Shown: positions 1 through 8,195 of the stretch, one piece after another
Numbering within the stretch: the stretch's first letter is position 1
How the letters are laid out: the number at the start of each line of letters is the position of its first letter
Source: CAVQOB01 sp963714325
GTDB lineage: Bacteria; Pseudomonadota; Alphaproteobacteria; Rhizobiales; Hyphomicrobiaceae
NCBI GenBank assembly: GCA_963714325.1
Contig: CAVQOB010000001.1
Coordinates: forward strand, 1-64,000
Length of the DNA: 64,000 nucleotides
Direction of reading: 5' to 3'
Translations under genes and position numbers: made by a program
The notes under the pieces: model-generated
Database searches by the model: none
Told to the model about the DNA's origin: nothing
The model's input: only the letters and a program-made list of their open reading frames with translations

Positions 1-541
1 TGGCGAGGATCGACGCCGCCGGTAGGATACGACTTGCCGCCAGCGCCAACACGCCCGAGCCGCATCCGATGTCGCCAACACGACAAAATTGGCGGCAGCG
101 CACAAGACCGTCCAACGCCGTCAAACAGCCCTGTGTCGTCGCATGATGCGCCGTCCCGAAGGCTTCGCCGGCATCGATCTCAAGTGCATTGGGCCCCGAC
201 CCCACGCGATGGCGATCATGACTGCCGTGAACCGTAAACTGTCCGGCCGCAACCGGAGGCAATGCCGCTTGTGACAGCGCCACCCAATTTTCGTCCGGAA
301 CAGTTTCTACAGCCGCCCGCCCGATCCCCGGCTTGCCTAGTTCTGCGACAGCCGCGTCCAACGCCGTCATATCCGGCGGATCGGAAAAGTAGGCTTCGAC
401 CAATCGCGCATCAACATCACCTGCGACAACGAACATCGTCACCGCATCGGGTGCCGGCTGCATCACTTCGCTCAAGACTCCAACCACGGAGCGCGCCGCA
501 TCCAGGGTCGCCGCTCGCAATGTAATTTTGATCTTCTGCAT
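1..541 (-). CDS. prmA: Ribosomal protein L11 methyltransferase, 5' part (runs off the window)
   Basis: This reading frame starts at an ATG on the minus strand (541-539) and is open to the window edge, so about 180 N-terminal residues are seen. The protein carries the PrmA hallmark 'DAGEAFGTAHHATTQGCL' followed by the SAM-binding motif I 'VGDIGCGSGVLALAA'. PrmA trimethylates ribosomal protein L11 in the cytoplasm, using S-adenosylmethionine. The N-terminal part is a variable substrate-recognition domain, as usual in this family. The usual PrmA glycine-threonine in 'FGTGxHxTT' is altered to 'FGTAHHATT' here, a mild deviation. The rest of the catalytic domain lies outside the window. The identification is confident from the motif order; the start is the only ATG near the 5' end of the frame. 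Confidence 0.85.
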   Translation of the reverse strand, partial: MQKIKITLRAATLDAARSVVGVLSEVMQPAPDAVTMFVVAGDVDARLVEAYFSDPPDMTALDAAVAELGKPGIGRAAVETVPDENWVALSQAALPPVAAGQFTVHGSHDRHRVGSGPNALEIDAGEAFGTAHHATTQGCLTALDGLVRCRQFCRVGDIGCGSGVLALAASRILPAASILA

Positions 542-618
542 GCCAATTTATACTCGCGCCGCGTGATCACACATGGTTTGGCTGAGATCGTGCGCCCGCC
601 CGCGCATGGATACGCCAA

Positions 619-2061
619 TCAGACAGACTGACCGTTGCCATCCGCGGCATCATCCTCGACCTCGAACTCCTCGCCCATTTCAACAACATGGTCCGGTAAA
701 TTGTCGAGGAACTGGTCCCACTGCGCGTCAATATGTTTCAATGCAACTGCCGGCGGCAGACATTCCAGCGTCCCATCGGCGAGTTGCTTAACAATGCCGT
801 CGTGTACCAGCCGCGTCAGGGCATCGTGCACATCGAAATTCACGTCGATACCAAAAGTATGCGAGATATATTGCTCGATCGCCGCGTCGATCTCGTGGAT
901 ATCTCGGATATTCACGCGCTCCTTCGCGAGCACCGCATAGAGCAGCATTTCTTCCTTGATGTCTTCTTCCGCCGCCCGATCGGCAAGCAGCGTCATCACG
1001 CCCCGGTTGTCCGCCATGGCGTGGAAATACAGGTTCTGCGCCATCGTCACCATATACTTATTCTTCTGATTGATGAAGTTCATTCCCTGCCGCACGGCAA
1101 TCCCGCCAAGACCAAAGACAGCGCCGGCAAGGGCTACGGGGTTGGTGGCCACTGCGATCTTGCTGGCCGTCCCAACAATGCCCATGCCAAGCCCGCCTCC
1201 TGCCGTCGCACCGAGTTTGAGTTTGTCGAACATCCGAAACTTTATTTTGGTATTTGGAAACACCATTTCCAAATCAGTCCGCGGGATGTTCTTGAAGAGC
1301 TTCAAGTAGACGTAGTCGGTTTTGATTTGCGGCGGCAACAGCGCTCTGAGCTTAGCGACGATCTTCTCTGCGTCCTTGCGTTCGCATTTTTGCGCCGCCA
1401 TCACTTCCCCGATCCGAACTTCTTCCGTCTTCAATTTGAACATGACGAACAGACGTTGAAAAATCGGCAGCTCGAACTCCTCTTTGCGGAGATAGAACTT
1501 CTTCTTGCTACGCCGCGTTTCCGTCTTCGTTGCCGCACCGCGGAAGAATATCAAAATCTCTTCGAACGCCGCCATATCGACATGCAGATCCAGTCCGTAG
1601 TGGGACTCCTTCGTCATGATCACTTCGATGTCGGCCGGATTGATCCGCGTATAGTTAGCCTGCGTCAGCAAATGCTCGATGGATGTAACCAGCCGCTTCT
1701 GTAGTGTGTAACGCTCGTCAGCTCTGAACTTGCGCGTGACCAGGAGGTCGCTGTCCGGACTGAACGGTTCATAAGTCTGCTCCAGATCGAGCAAACTCGC
1801 CGCATAGGTCTGCTGACGCCAATAGTCGAGATAGCGAAAGAACCGCCGTGCCTCACCGGCCGAGCCGCTCGGCCAGGCATGCACCTGGGTTAGGCGGTCC
1901 ATCAGGGCGTACCGCGTGACAGGCAGGAATTTTTCCCGCTGGACGCCCGAGAGTACGTCCTGGAACGCTGCATCAAGCGCGGTCGCGCCGGCGTCGGCAC
2001 GAGCCTTTTTCGCCGCATCAGGCGATGCGGCGCGGTCATCAAGAGTTCCGGTCATGGCCAT
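619..2061 (-). CDS. DUF3754 (TMEM143-family) membrane protein
   Basis: About 480 residues. The N-terminal half contains 'EKFLPVTRYALMDRL', the typical opening of TMEM143/DUF3754 proteins, and the C-terminal half contains 'FKNIPRTDLEMVFPNTKIKF' followed by two hydrophobic helices (about residues 280-325) and the 'NLYFHAMADNRGVMTLL' signature. The family occurs in bacteria and in mitochondria as an inner-membrane protein; no biochemical activity is established. I chose the ATG at 2061 because GGGAGGGA sits just upstream; the frame remains open to 2115, so an 18-residue longer form is possible. The C-terminus is acidic (GEEFEVEDDAAD). It is divergent from yggT. Confidence 0.75.
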   Translation of the reverse strand: MAMTGTLDDRAASPDAAKKARADAGATALDAAFQDVLSGVQREKFLPVTRYALMDRLTQVHAWPSGSAGEARRFFRYLDYWRQQTYAASLLDLEQTYEPFSPDSDLLVTRKFRADERYTLQKRLVTSIEHLLTQANYTRINPADIEVIMTKESHYGLDLHVDMAAFEEILIFFRGAATKTETRRSKKKFYLRKEEFELPIFQRLFVMFKLKTEEVRIGEVMAAQKCERKDAEKIVAKLRALLPPQIKTDYVYLKLFKNIPRTDLEMVFPNTKIKFRMFDKLKLGATAGGGLGMGIVGTASKIAVATNPVALAGAVFGLGGIAVRQGMNFINQKNKYMVTMAQNLYFHAMADNRGVMTLLADRAAEEDIKEEMLLYAVLAKERVNIRDIHEIDAAIEQYISHTFGIDVNFDVHDALTRLVHDGIVKQLADGTLECLPPAVALKHIDAQWDQFLDNLPDHVVEMGEEFEVEDDAADGNGQSV

Positions 2062-2400
2062 GGGTTCCCTCCCGTCAGGTCGCTGGCCCCCATCGCCGGC
2101 AACAACCATAATCAACTACAGGGCTTTTAAGGCAGCGCCGTGGGCATTGTCGAGAAATGCGCCGACCGCAAGCCAAAACAAATAAAACAACCGTACATTC
2201 AACTGGTTACAGTGCATGCATGCCCCCCGCGACCAAAATCCGTACCGCGCCTTATGCCAGCCGCCCATCACGGCCGCCCGCGCAAGCTGGCAGGGGCCGT
2301 CCGGCCAGCACCAAGCCATCTTGTGCCCTCGGGATCGCCCGTCTACACAAATCATCGCCGTGAATCACCCGGCCGCCCTCGTTCGCAAGAGACACCGCGC
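2062..2400. other. Intergenic region between DUF3754 gene and yggT
   Basis: About 340 bases separate the two divergent genes. Both promoters must lie here, but I see no clear -35/-10 pair, palindrome or RNA gene. The open frames across it have no recognisable protein content and are treated as chance. Confidence 0.5.
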
Positions 2401-2691
2401 ATGATCCGCCTGCTCGACTTCCTCGCCTACGTCGTCCACCTCTACGAGTGGATCGTCATCGCAGCCGTCATCCTGGGTTGGCTCTTCGCATTCAACGTCA
2501 TCAATTATGCCAATCCGTTCGTGCGCTCGCTATGGCAGGCGATCAGCGCTGCGACAGACCCGCTGCTCAAGCCTATCCGCCGAATAATGCCCAATCTCGG
2601 TGGCCTCGACATCTCCCCGATCATACTGCTGCTTGGGTGCCTGTTCGTGCGAGCAGTCGTAATTGAGAACCTCAAAGACCTGTTTCGGTAA
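2401..2691 (+). CDS. YggT family membrane protein
   Basis: A 96-residue integral membrane protein with two hydrophobic segments (about residues 14-34 and 72-88) and the YggT-type core 'NPFVRSLWQAI...DPLLKPIRRIMPNLGGLDISPII'. YggT proteins are small inner-membrane proteins, linked in other bacteria to cell division/osmotic tolerance, without a defined reaction. The start at 2401 is set by the conserved family length; an upstream extension in the same frame has no membrane-protein character. It is followed after 3 bases by a DUF167 gene, the same pairing (yggT-yggU) seen in many proteobacteria, so the two are probably co-transcribed. Confidence 0.85.
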   Translation: MIRLLDFLAYVVHLYEWIVIAAVILGWLFAFNVINYANPFVRSLWQAISAATDPLLKPIRRIMPNLGGLDISPIILLLGCLFVRAVVIENLKDLFR

Positions 2692-2694
2692 CCG

Positions 2695-3048
2695 ATGGCG
2701 CGCGCCCCGGCCCGATCAACAGATACCCCCTGGCGCACTGCGGATGACGGTATCGTCTTGCGGGTTCGTCTGACACCGAAGTCATCGCGCGACGCCGTCG
2801 AGGGTATCGTGGAAACGGCGGAGGGACCCGCACTCAAGGCCCGCGTCAGGGCGGTTCCAGAAGATGGCGCGGCCAATACAGCGCTTGAGACACTGATCGC
2901 CGAATGGTTGGAGGTGCCCAAACGCGCGGTGAGCCTGATCGGCGGCGGCAAATCCCGCATCAAAACATTAGCGGTCAAAGGCGCATCTACTGTCCTTGTC
3001 ACTGAACTCGCCAAGCGCGCACGACAATTCACACCCGCGCAAAACTGA
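2695..3048 (+). CDS. DUF167 / YggU family protein
   Basis: 117 residues. The central part 'DGIVLRVRLTPKSSRDAVEG' and 'LKARVRAVPEDGAANTALETLIAEWL' followed by 'VSLIGGGKSRIKTLAV' are the conserved parts of the DUF167 (UPF0235) fold. No enzymatic role is established for the family. It starts 3 bases after the yggT stop codon, and folD begins 14 bases after its end, so yggT, this gene and folD probably form one transcription unit. A N-terminal extension of about 18 residues precedes the domain. Confidence 0.85.
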   Translation: MARAPARSTDTPWRTADDGIVLRVRLTPKSSRDAVEGIVETAEGPALKARVRAVPEDGAANTALETLIAEWLEVPKRAVSLIGGGKSRIKTLAVKGASTVLVTELAKRARQFTPAQN

Positions 3049-3062
3049 AAGGATCAGAGTCG

Positions 3063-3950
3063 ATGGGCAACGCCTCGCGGATCGCCACACTGATCGATGG
3101 CAAGGCCATCGCTGAAAGCGTCCGTCGCGACGTCGCCGCCGACGTGGCGCGCCTCAAAACTACACATGGATTGACGCCTGGCCTCGCCGTCGTCCTCGTC
3201 GGCGAGGACCCGGCCAGCCAAGTCTACGTCCGCAACAAGGCCAAACAAACCGCCGATGCCGGCATGGCGTCGTTCGAATTGAAACTGGCGGCCGACGCTC
3301 GCGAAGCCGACGTGCTCGCCGTCATCGCACAACTCAATAGTCGCACCGACGTCCATGGGATCCTCGTCCAATTGCCGCTGCCGCCACACATCGACAGTCT
3401 GAAAGTGTTGCGTGCGATCAATCCAGACAAAGATGTCGATGGATTTCATCCCGTCAATGTCGGCCGCCTGTCGATCGGCGAGGAGGCGCTCGCGCCATGC
3501 ACTCCGCTTGGCTGCATCATCCTGGCCAAATCCGTCAAACCTGAACTCAAGGGTTTGGAAGCAGTGGTCATCGGCCGCTCCAACATCGTCGGCAAACCCG
3601 TCGCGCAGTTGTTGCTCAGGGAAGATTGCACGGTCACGATCGCGCATTCCCGGACACGCGACCTGGCCTCGGTCGTGCGCCGCGCCGATATCGTCATCGC
3701 CGCCGTCGGACGGCCCGAAATGGTGACTGGCGATTGGATCAAACCCGGCGCCGTAGTCATCGACGTTGGTATCAACCGTGTTGACGCCGGCGGCGGCAAG
3801 ACCCGCCTCATCGGTGATTGCAACTTTGACAGCTGCGCGGCCGTTGCCGGCGCCATCACACCCGTTCCCGGCGGCGTTGGCCCGATGACCATCGCTTGCC
3901 TGCTGCGCAACACCGTCGCCGCGGCGCGCCGCTCGGTCACCGGGGCTTGA
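3063..3950 (+). CDS. folD: Bifunctional methylenetetrahydrofolate dehydrogenase / methenyltetrahydrofolate cyclohydrolase FolD
   Basis: 295 residues, the usual FolD length. It interconverts 5,10-methylene-THF and 10-formyl-THF in one-carbon metabolism, in the cytosol, with NADP. Visible motifs are 'YVRNKAKQTADAGM' (catalytic lysine about residue 59), 'GILVQLPLPPHID', 'KDVDGFHPVN' and the Rossmann region 'VVIGRSNIVGKPVAQLLL', ending with 'TPVPGGVGPMTIACLL'. A purine-rich AAAGGATCAGAG precedes the ATG. It is the last gene of the yggT-DUF167-folD run and is followed by tRNA-Gln. Confidence 0.95.
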   Translation: MGNASRIATLIDGKAIAESVRRDVAADVARLKTTHGLTPGLAVVLVGEDPASQVYVRNKAKQTADAGMASFELKLAADAREADVLAVIAQLNSRTDVHGILVQLPLPPHIDSLKVLRAINPDKDVDGFHPVNVGRLSIGEEALAPCTPLGCIILAKSVKPELKGLEAVVIGRSNIVGKPVAQLLLREDCTVTIAHSRTRDLASVVRRADIVIAAVGRPEMVTGDWIKPGAVVIDVGINRVDAGGGKTRLIGDCNFDSCAAVAGAITPVPGGVGPMTIACLLRNTVAAARRSVTGA

Positions 3951-4053
3951 TCCCCCGCGAACCGCGCCGCAAAGTCATACGGCCAGCCCATGCGATCGGA
4001 CCGCAAAAGTACCGTTGCGAAGCCGCCGCTTCGTCGCTATGGTCCGCGGCGAT

Positions 4054-4128
4054 TGGGGCGTAGCCAAGTGGTAAGGCAACGGATTTTGATTCCGTCATGC
4101 GGAGGTTCGAGCCCTCCCGCCCCAGCCA
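4054..4128 (+). tRNA. tRNA-Gln (anticodon TTG)
   Basis: The 75-base sequence folds as a cloverleaf. The acceptor stem pairs TGGGGCG with CGCCCCA, the anticodon loop is ATTTTGATT with anticodon TTG, the T arm is GGAGG-TTCGAGC-CCTCC, and CCA is encoded at the 3' end. It reads glutamine CAA, and CAG by wobble. It lies between folD and the convergent nnrE. Confidence 0.95.
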
Positions 4129-4149
4129 AGGCAAGCGCGATATGTGCCG

Positions 4150-5688
4150 CTAAGCCAGCAATCCCTGCAGCACTTTCGGTAACACCTCCGGAATGTCCTC
4201 GGCGATCAGTCCGTAGCCAAATATATTGGCACACTCCCCGTGCAGCCAGACGGCGGCGCACGCAGCCTCCCACGCCGGCATGCCCTGCGCGAGCAGCCCC
4301 GTGATGAACCCCGCTAGCACATCGCCGGACCCGGCCGTCGCCAGCCCCGGCGGCGCATTCTCGTTGATCGCTGCGCGGCCGTCGGGATGCGCGATCACGG
4401 TGTCGGGGCCTTTGAGGACGACAATGGCGCCGGCGCAGTCGGCGGCAGCGCGGGCGCGGTCGAGTTTCGATCCTGCGCACTCCGGAAACAGCCGCTTGAA
4501 CTCACCCTCGTGCGGCGTGAGAACGACTTGGCGGGGCTTCTCCCAGGTCTTGCCGTTGGGCATCTCGACCATCGGACCGGGCTTGGCTTTGATGCCATCA
4601 AACAAGGTCGACGGTTGCGTTCCGCTCTGATCCGACGCGAACGACGTCAGCGCATCCGCGTCGAGCACGACCGCCGCATCGGACGCGAGCGCGATCTCGA
4701 CCATGCGGCGCGTCGCGGCGCCGACCCCACATCCCGGTCCGATCAGCACGGCATTGCGGCGCTTGTCCGCGAGAACGTCGCTTAGCCCGTCAGGAGCATC
4801 GAAGGGCGCGAGCATGATGGCGGTGAGATGCGCAGCATTGATGGCCATCGCATCCCACGGGCTCGCCACGGTCACCAGCCCCGCGCCGACCCGCAGCGCA
4901 CCGCGCGCTCCGAGCCGCGCGGCCCCCGTCGCGTGCGACGGTCCGGATACGACGACGGCGTGTCCGCGCGTGTATTTGTGCGACGCTGCGTTGATCTGGG
5001 GCAATGCCGGTGGGCCATTCGCCACGCACAAACAACAATACAGCAGCACATGATCGACCGTCGAGAATTCCGTCGAGATCCCGATATCCGCCACGGTGAC
5101 TGGACCGCAAAGCTCCCGCCCCGGGGACAGCAGATGTCCCGGCTTGCGCCTGAAGAAAGTCACCGTTGCTGTCGCCTGCGCCGCAGCGCCGCGCACCGCG
5201 CCGCTGTCGCCATCGACGCCCGATGGCATATCCACGGCAAGGATCGGCCGCCCGAGACCGTTGATACCCACGATAAGCCCTCGGTAGGCTCCGTCGATAT
5301 CGCGCTTCAATCCCGCGCCGAACAGTGCGTCGATGATTAGGTCGACGCTGCGCAACGGCGCAAGCGATGCAACTTCTACCGCCCCGGTCCAACGCTGCGC
5401 CATAATGGCCGCATCGTCATGCAGGGATGCCCGGTCGACAAGCATCATTACGGCGACCCGATACCCGCGCTCAGCCAAAAGCCTCGCCGCGACGAACCCA
5501 TCGCCGCCGTTGTTGCCGGGGCCGCACAGCACCGCGATTGCGCCGCCGGACTTGACCATCTTCGCCGCCTCGTCGGCCACGGCGCGGCCGGCATTCTCCA
5601 TCAGCGTCAGCGACGGCATACCGCTAGCAACCGCCACCCGATCGGCCTCTGCCATCTCAGCCGTCGTCAGCAATTCCAGTCCGGCCAT
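4150..5688 (-). CDS. nnrE: Bifunctional NAD(P)H-hydrate epimerase / ADP-dependent NAD(P)H-hydrate dehydratase
   Basis: 512 residues with two domains. The N-terminal YjeF_N epimerase domain (about 1-215) has 'LLTTAEMAEADRVAVASGMPSLTLMENAGRAVA' and 'VLCGPGNNGGDGFVAARLL'. The C-terminal ribokinase-like dehydratase domain (about 225-510) has 'HKYTRGHAVVVSG', 'VLTPHEGEFKRLFPE' and 'NENAPPGLATAGSGDVLAG'. Together they repair damaged, hydrated NADH and NADPH: the epimerase converts R- to S-NAD(P)HX and the dehydratase dehydrates S-NAD(P)HX using ADP. The gene is divergent from glnB, an arrangement common in Hyphomicrobiales. Confidence 0.93.
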   Translation of the reverse strand: MAGLELLTTAEMAEADRVAVASGMPSLTLMENAGRAVADEAAKMVKSGGAIAVLCGPGNNGGDGFVAARLLAERGYRVAVMMLVDRASLHDDAAIMAQRWTGAVEVASLAPLRSVDLIIDALFGAGLKRDIDGAYRGLIVGINGLGRPILAVDMPSGVDGDSGAVRGAAAQATATVTFFRRKPGHLLSPGRELCGPVTVADIGISTEFSTVDHVLLYCCLCVANGPPALPQINAASHKYTRGHAVVVSGPSHATGAARLGARGALRVGAGLVTVASPWDAMAINAAHLTAIMLAPFDAPDGLSDVLADKRRNAVLIGPGCGVGAATRRMVEIALASDAAVVLDADALTSFASDQSGTQPSTLFDGIKAKPGPMVEMPNGKTWEKPRQVVLTPHEGEFKRLFPECAGSKLDRARAAADCAGAIVVLKGPDTVIAHPDGRAAINENAPPGLATAGSGDVLAGFITGLLAQGMPAWEAACAAVWLHGECANIFGYGLIAEDIPEVLPKVLQGLLA

Positions 5689-5770
5689 ATGATGAACCCT
5701 TGGCGTTGAAACCTCGACACTGCTCCACCCTCAAGCCGACCAAGCCCACCGGCAACACCTGCGCACAAAT

Positions 5771-5785
5771 TAGGCAATTTGCCTA
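5771..5785. promoter_or_regulatory. Perfect 7-bp inverted repeat upstream of glnB
   Basis: TAGGCAA-T-TTGCCTA is a perfect palindrome in the intergenic region between nnrE and glnB, about 107 bases upstream of the GG of the putative sigma-54 promoter. Its position fits an activator or repressor site, for example an enhancer-type site for an NtrC-like activator. It does not match the classic NtrC consensus well, so the binding protein is unknown. Confidence 0.35.
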
Positions 5786-5891
5786 TTATTTGCGCACGAT
5801 CTCCCCTTGGCCCCAGCCCTGTTTTCGGGCACAAGCCCAGAAACACCAGAGAAACAACGGAATTGACTTGGCTTTATGCCGTCGTCACATC

Positions 5892-5907
5892 TGGCACAAG
5901 GCATGCT
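5892..5907 (+). promoter_or_regulatory. Putative sigma-54 (RpoN) promoter of glnB-glnA
   Basis: TGGCACAAGGCATGCT matches the -24/-12 consensus TGGCACG-N4-TTGCW closely, with GG at 5893-5894 and GC at 5905-5906 separated by exactly 10 bases. It lies 48 bases upstream of the glnB start codon. Nitrogen-controlled sigma-54 promoters in front of glnB are established in several alphaproteobacteria, so expression is probably raised under nitrogen limitation through NtrC. Confidence 0.7.
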
Positions 5908-5954
5908 AACCAAACAGTCAACGCGGCAAAATTGGTCGCGATTGCGAGGCGCAC

Positions 5955-6293
5955 ATGAAAAAGATCGAAGCCATTATCAAGCCCTTCAAGCTCGACGAAG
6001 TCAAAGAAGCCCTGCAGGAAATCGGCTTGCAAGGCATAACCGTCATCGAAGCCAAGGGCTTCGGACGCCAGAAGGGTCACACAGAACTCTATCGCGGCGC
6101 CGAATACGTCGTCGATTTCCTGCCGAAAGTGAAGATCGAAGTTGTTCTGAGCGACGAGATGCTGCCGAAGGCAATCGAAGCCATTCAGCGCGCCGCCAAG
6201 ACCGGCCGAATCGGCGACGGCAAGATCTTCATCTCCAACGTCGAAGACGCGATCCGCATCCGCACCGGCGAAACCGGCAACGACGCCATCTAG
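5955..6293 (+). CDS. glnB: Nitrogen regulatory protein P-II
   Basis: 112 residues, the standard P-II length. It starts 'MKKIEAIIKPFKLDEVKEAL', has the T-loop 'GHTELYRGAEYVVDFLPKVK' with the uridylylated Tyr51, and the ATP-binding 'TGRIGDGKIFISNVEDAIRIRTGE'. P-II trimers sense 2-oxoglutarate, ATP/ADP and, through uridylylation by GlnD, glutamine. They control NtrB, GlnE and transport proteins. The gene lies 113 bases upstream of glnA behind a sigma-54-type promoter. The glnA neighbourhood identifies this as GlnB rather than the AmtB-linked GlnK. Confidence 0.95.
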   Translation: MKKIEAIIKPFKLDEVKEALQEIGLQGITVIEAKGFGRQKGHTELYRGAEYVVDFLPKVKIEVVLSDEMLPKAIEAIQRAAKTGRIGDGKIFISNVEDAIRIRTGETGNDAI

Positions 6294-6406
6294 GCCGAGA
6301 CTGCCGCATTCGAAATTCCGTCCGCACCCACGGCGCCGCGAGGCCCTGCCCTGCTGCCGGATGAACCAGAGACGATCCAGACTATAATCCATATAGGGGA
6401 GCCCCA

Positions 6407-7828
6407 ATGGCCGACAAAGCAAAGACGCCTGCCGACATCATGAAAATGCTGAAAGACAAAGACATCAAGTTCGTCGACCTGCGCTTCACCGACACCAAGG
6501 GCAAGATGCAGCACGTCACAGCCGATGCCTCCTGCATCGACGACAGCGTATTCGCCGACGGCTACGCCTTCGACGGCTCGTCGATTGCCGGCTGGAAAGG
6601 TATCGAAGCCTCTGATATGACGCTGCTGCTCGATTGCTCGAGCGCGCACATGGACCCCTTCTTCGCGCAATCGACACTCGCGATCTTCTGCGACGTGCTT
6701 GAGCCCTCGACCGGCGAAGCCTATGAGCGCGATCCCCGATCGATCGCCAAGCGCGCCGAGGCCTATATGAAGTCGACGGGCGTGGGCGACTTCATCGTGT
6801 TCGGCCCGGAAGCCGAATTTTTCATCTTCGACGACGTGAAGTTCGCGTCTGATCCCTATAACACCGGTTTCAAGTTGGACTCCTCCGAACTGCCCTCCAA
6901 CATGGATCGCGATTACGAGATGGGCAACCTCGGCCACCGTCCGCGCGTCAAGGGCGGCTACTTCCCCGTGCCGCCGATCGACAGCTGCCAGGACATCCGC
7001 TCGGAAATGCTCTCGGTGATGGCTGAAATGGGCGTCGTCGTTGAAAAGCACCACCACGAAGTCGCCGCCGCCCAGCACGAACTCGGCATCAAGTTCGGGC
7101 CGATGGTGACGCTTGCCGATCACATGCAGATCTACAAGTACGTGATCCATCAGGTCGCCCAGGCCTATGGCAAGTCGGCCTGCTTCATGCCGAAGCCGAT
7201 CTTCGGCGACAACGGCTCGGGGATGCACTGCCATCAATCGATCTGGAAAGACGGCAAACCGGTGTTCGCCGGCAATAAGTACGCCGACCTTTCAGAAACA
7301 TGCTTGTTCTATATCGGCGGCGTCCTTAAGCACGCCAAGGCACTCAACGCTTTCACCAACCCGACGACGAACAGCTACAAGCGCCTCGTCCCCGGTTATG
7401 AAGCGCCCGTCTTGCTCGCCTACTCCGCCCGCAACCGCTCCGCCTCGTGCCGCATCCCGCACGTGACGAGCCCCAAAGCGAAGCGCATCGAAATCCGCTT
7501 CCCCGATCCAGCCGCCAACCCCTACCTCGCGTTCGCCGCGATGTTGATGGCCGGTCTCGACGGCATCGCCAACAAGATCCATCCCGGCGAGCCGATGGAC
7601 AAGAACCTCTATGACCTGCCGCCCGCCGAACTCTCGAAGATCCCAACGGTGTGTGGTTCGCTCCGTGAAGCTCTCGAAAGCCTCGACAAGGACCGCGAGT
7701 TCCTCAAGAAGGGCGGCGTCTTCACCGACGAAATGATGGACGCCTACATCGAACTGAAAATGGCCGAAGTCGAACGCACGGATATGACTCCACACCCCGT
7801 TGAGTTCGATATGTATTATTCGGTGTAA
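6407..7828 (+). CDS. glnA: Glutamine synthetase, type I
   Basis: 473 residues. It joins ammonia to glutamate with ATP to make glutamine, as a cytosolic dodecamer. Motifs are 'FDGSSIAGWKGIEASDM', 'VFGPEAEFFIFDDV', 'NGSGMHCHQSIWKDGKPVF' (ATP/metal binding), 'NPTTNSYKRLVPGYEAPV' and 'NRSASCRIP'. The tyrosine in 'KNLYDLPP' is the adenylylation site used by GlnE in this GSI-beta type. AGGGGAG precedes the ATG; TATAAT at 6381-6386 might be the -10 of an extra promoter of its own. A strong hairpin follows the gene. Confidence 0.97.
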   Translation: MADKAKTPADIMKMLKDKDIKFVDLRFTDTKGKMQHVTADASCIDDSVFADGYAFDGSSIAGWKGIEASDMTLLLDCSSAHMDPFFAQSTLAIFCDVLEPSTGEAYERDPRSIAKRAEAYMKSTGVGDFIVFGPEAEFFIFDDVKFASDPYNTGFKLDSSELPSNMDRDYEMGNLGHRPRVKGGYFPVPPIDSCQDIRSEMLSVMAEMGVVVEKHHHEVAAAQHELGIKFGPMVTLADHMQIYKYVIHQVAQAYGKSACFMPKPIFGDNGSGMHCHQSIWKDGKPVFAGNKYADLSETCLFYIGGVLKHAKALNAFTNPTTNSYKRLVPGYEAPVLLAYSARNRSASCRIPHVTSPKAKRIEIRFPDPAANPYLAFAAMLMAGLDGIANKIHPGEPMDKNLYDLPPAELSKIPTVCGSLREALESLDKDREFLKKGGVFTDEMMDAYIELKMAEVERTDMTPHPVEFDMYYSV

Positions 7829-7884
7829 GCGGAAGGCGTCAGACGCTTGCGTCAGACACCAGCTCGCATTACCGCAACAACTCA

Positions 7885-7918
7885 GCCCCGGAGCACGAGC
7901 TCTGGGGCATTTCTGTTT
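7885..7918 (+). terminator. Rho-independent terminator of glnA
   Basis: A 10-bp stem GCCCCGGAGC / GCTCTGGGGC (one G-U pair) with an ACGA loop is followed by the T-rich ATTTCTGTTT, about 56 bases after the glnA stop codon. Confidence 0.8.
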
Positions 7919-8114
7919 GGCACGCCTGCATTCTCTAAAAATTGCTGTTAGACCGGGCAATCAGTTGATTGACGCGTGTTGCACGGTTGCGATTCCAGTT
8001 TGGGGCGGGCTGTTATACCGTCGATTGAAACTCCCGACTCTGTGTTGCGTCGCTGCGATTCCGTCGGGGCGCGGATCGTGATTCCTTGTCTCCATTGATT
8101 CGATGGAGGACGGG

Positions 8115-8195
8115 ATGTTGGCACTTTCGATCCGGCGCGATCGCACACCCGCGGTTTTGCGCAAGCTTGCGAAGGCTGAGACCGACGCGCGTATC
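8115..8195 (+). pseudogene. IS630 transposase, N-terminal fragment
   Basis: 27 codons starting 'MLALSIRRDRTPAVLRKLAK' match the usual start of IS630 transposases of this type (a few variable residues, then 'LRxLAK'). The reading frame is cut by IS66 DNA starting at 8196. Removing 8196-10960 joins this fragment in frame to the segment at 10961-11995, giving '...ETDARI-ARRILAIANALDGMSREEAA'. This is a clean case of insertional inactivation. Confidence 0.75.

Noticed and set aside
6290..7960. Long minus-strand open frames across glnA.
   Set aside because: They overlap a confidently called gene and mirror its high-GC third positions; no domain or start signal.
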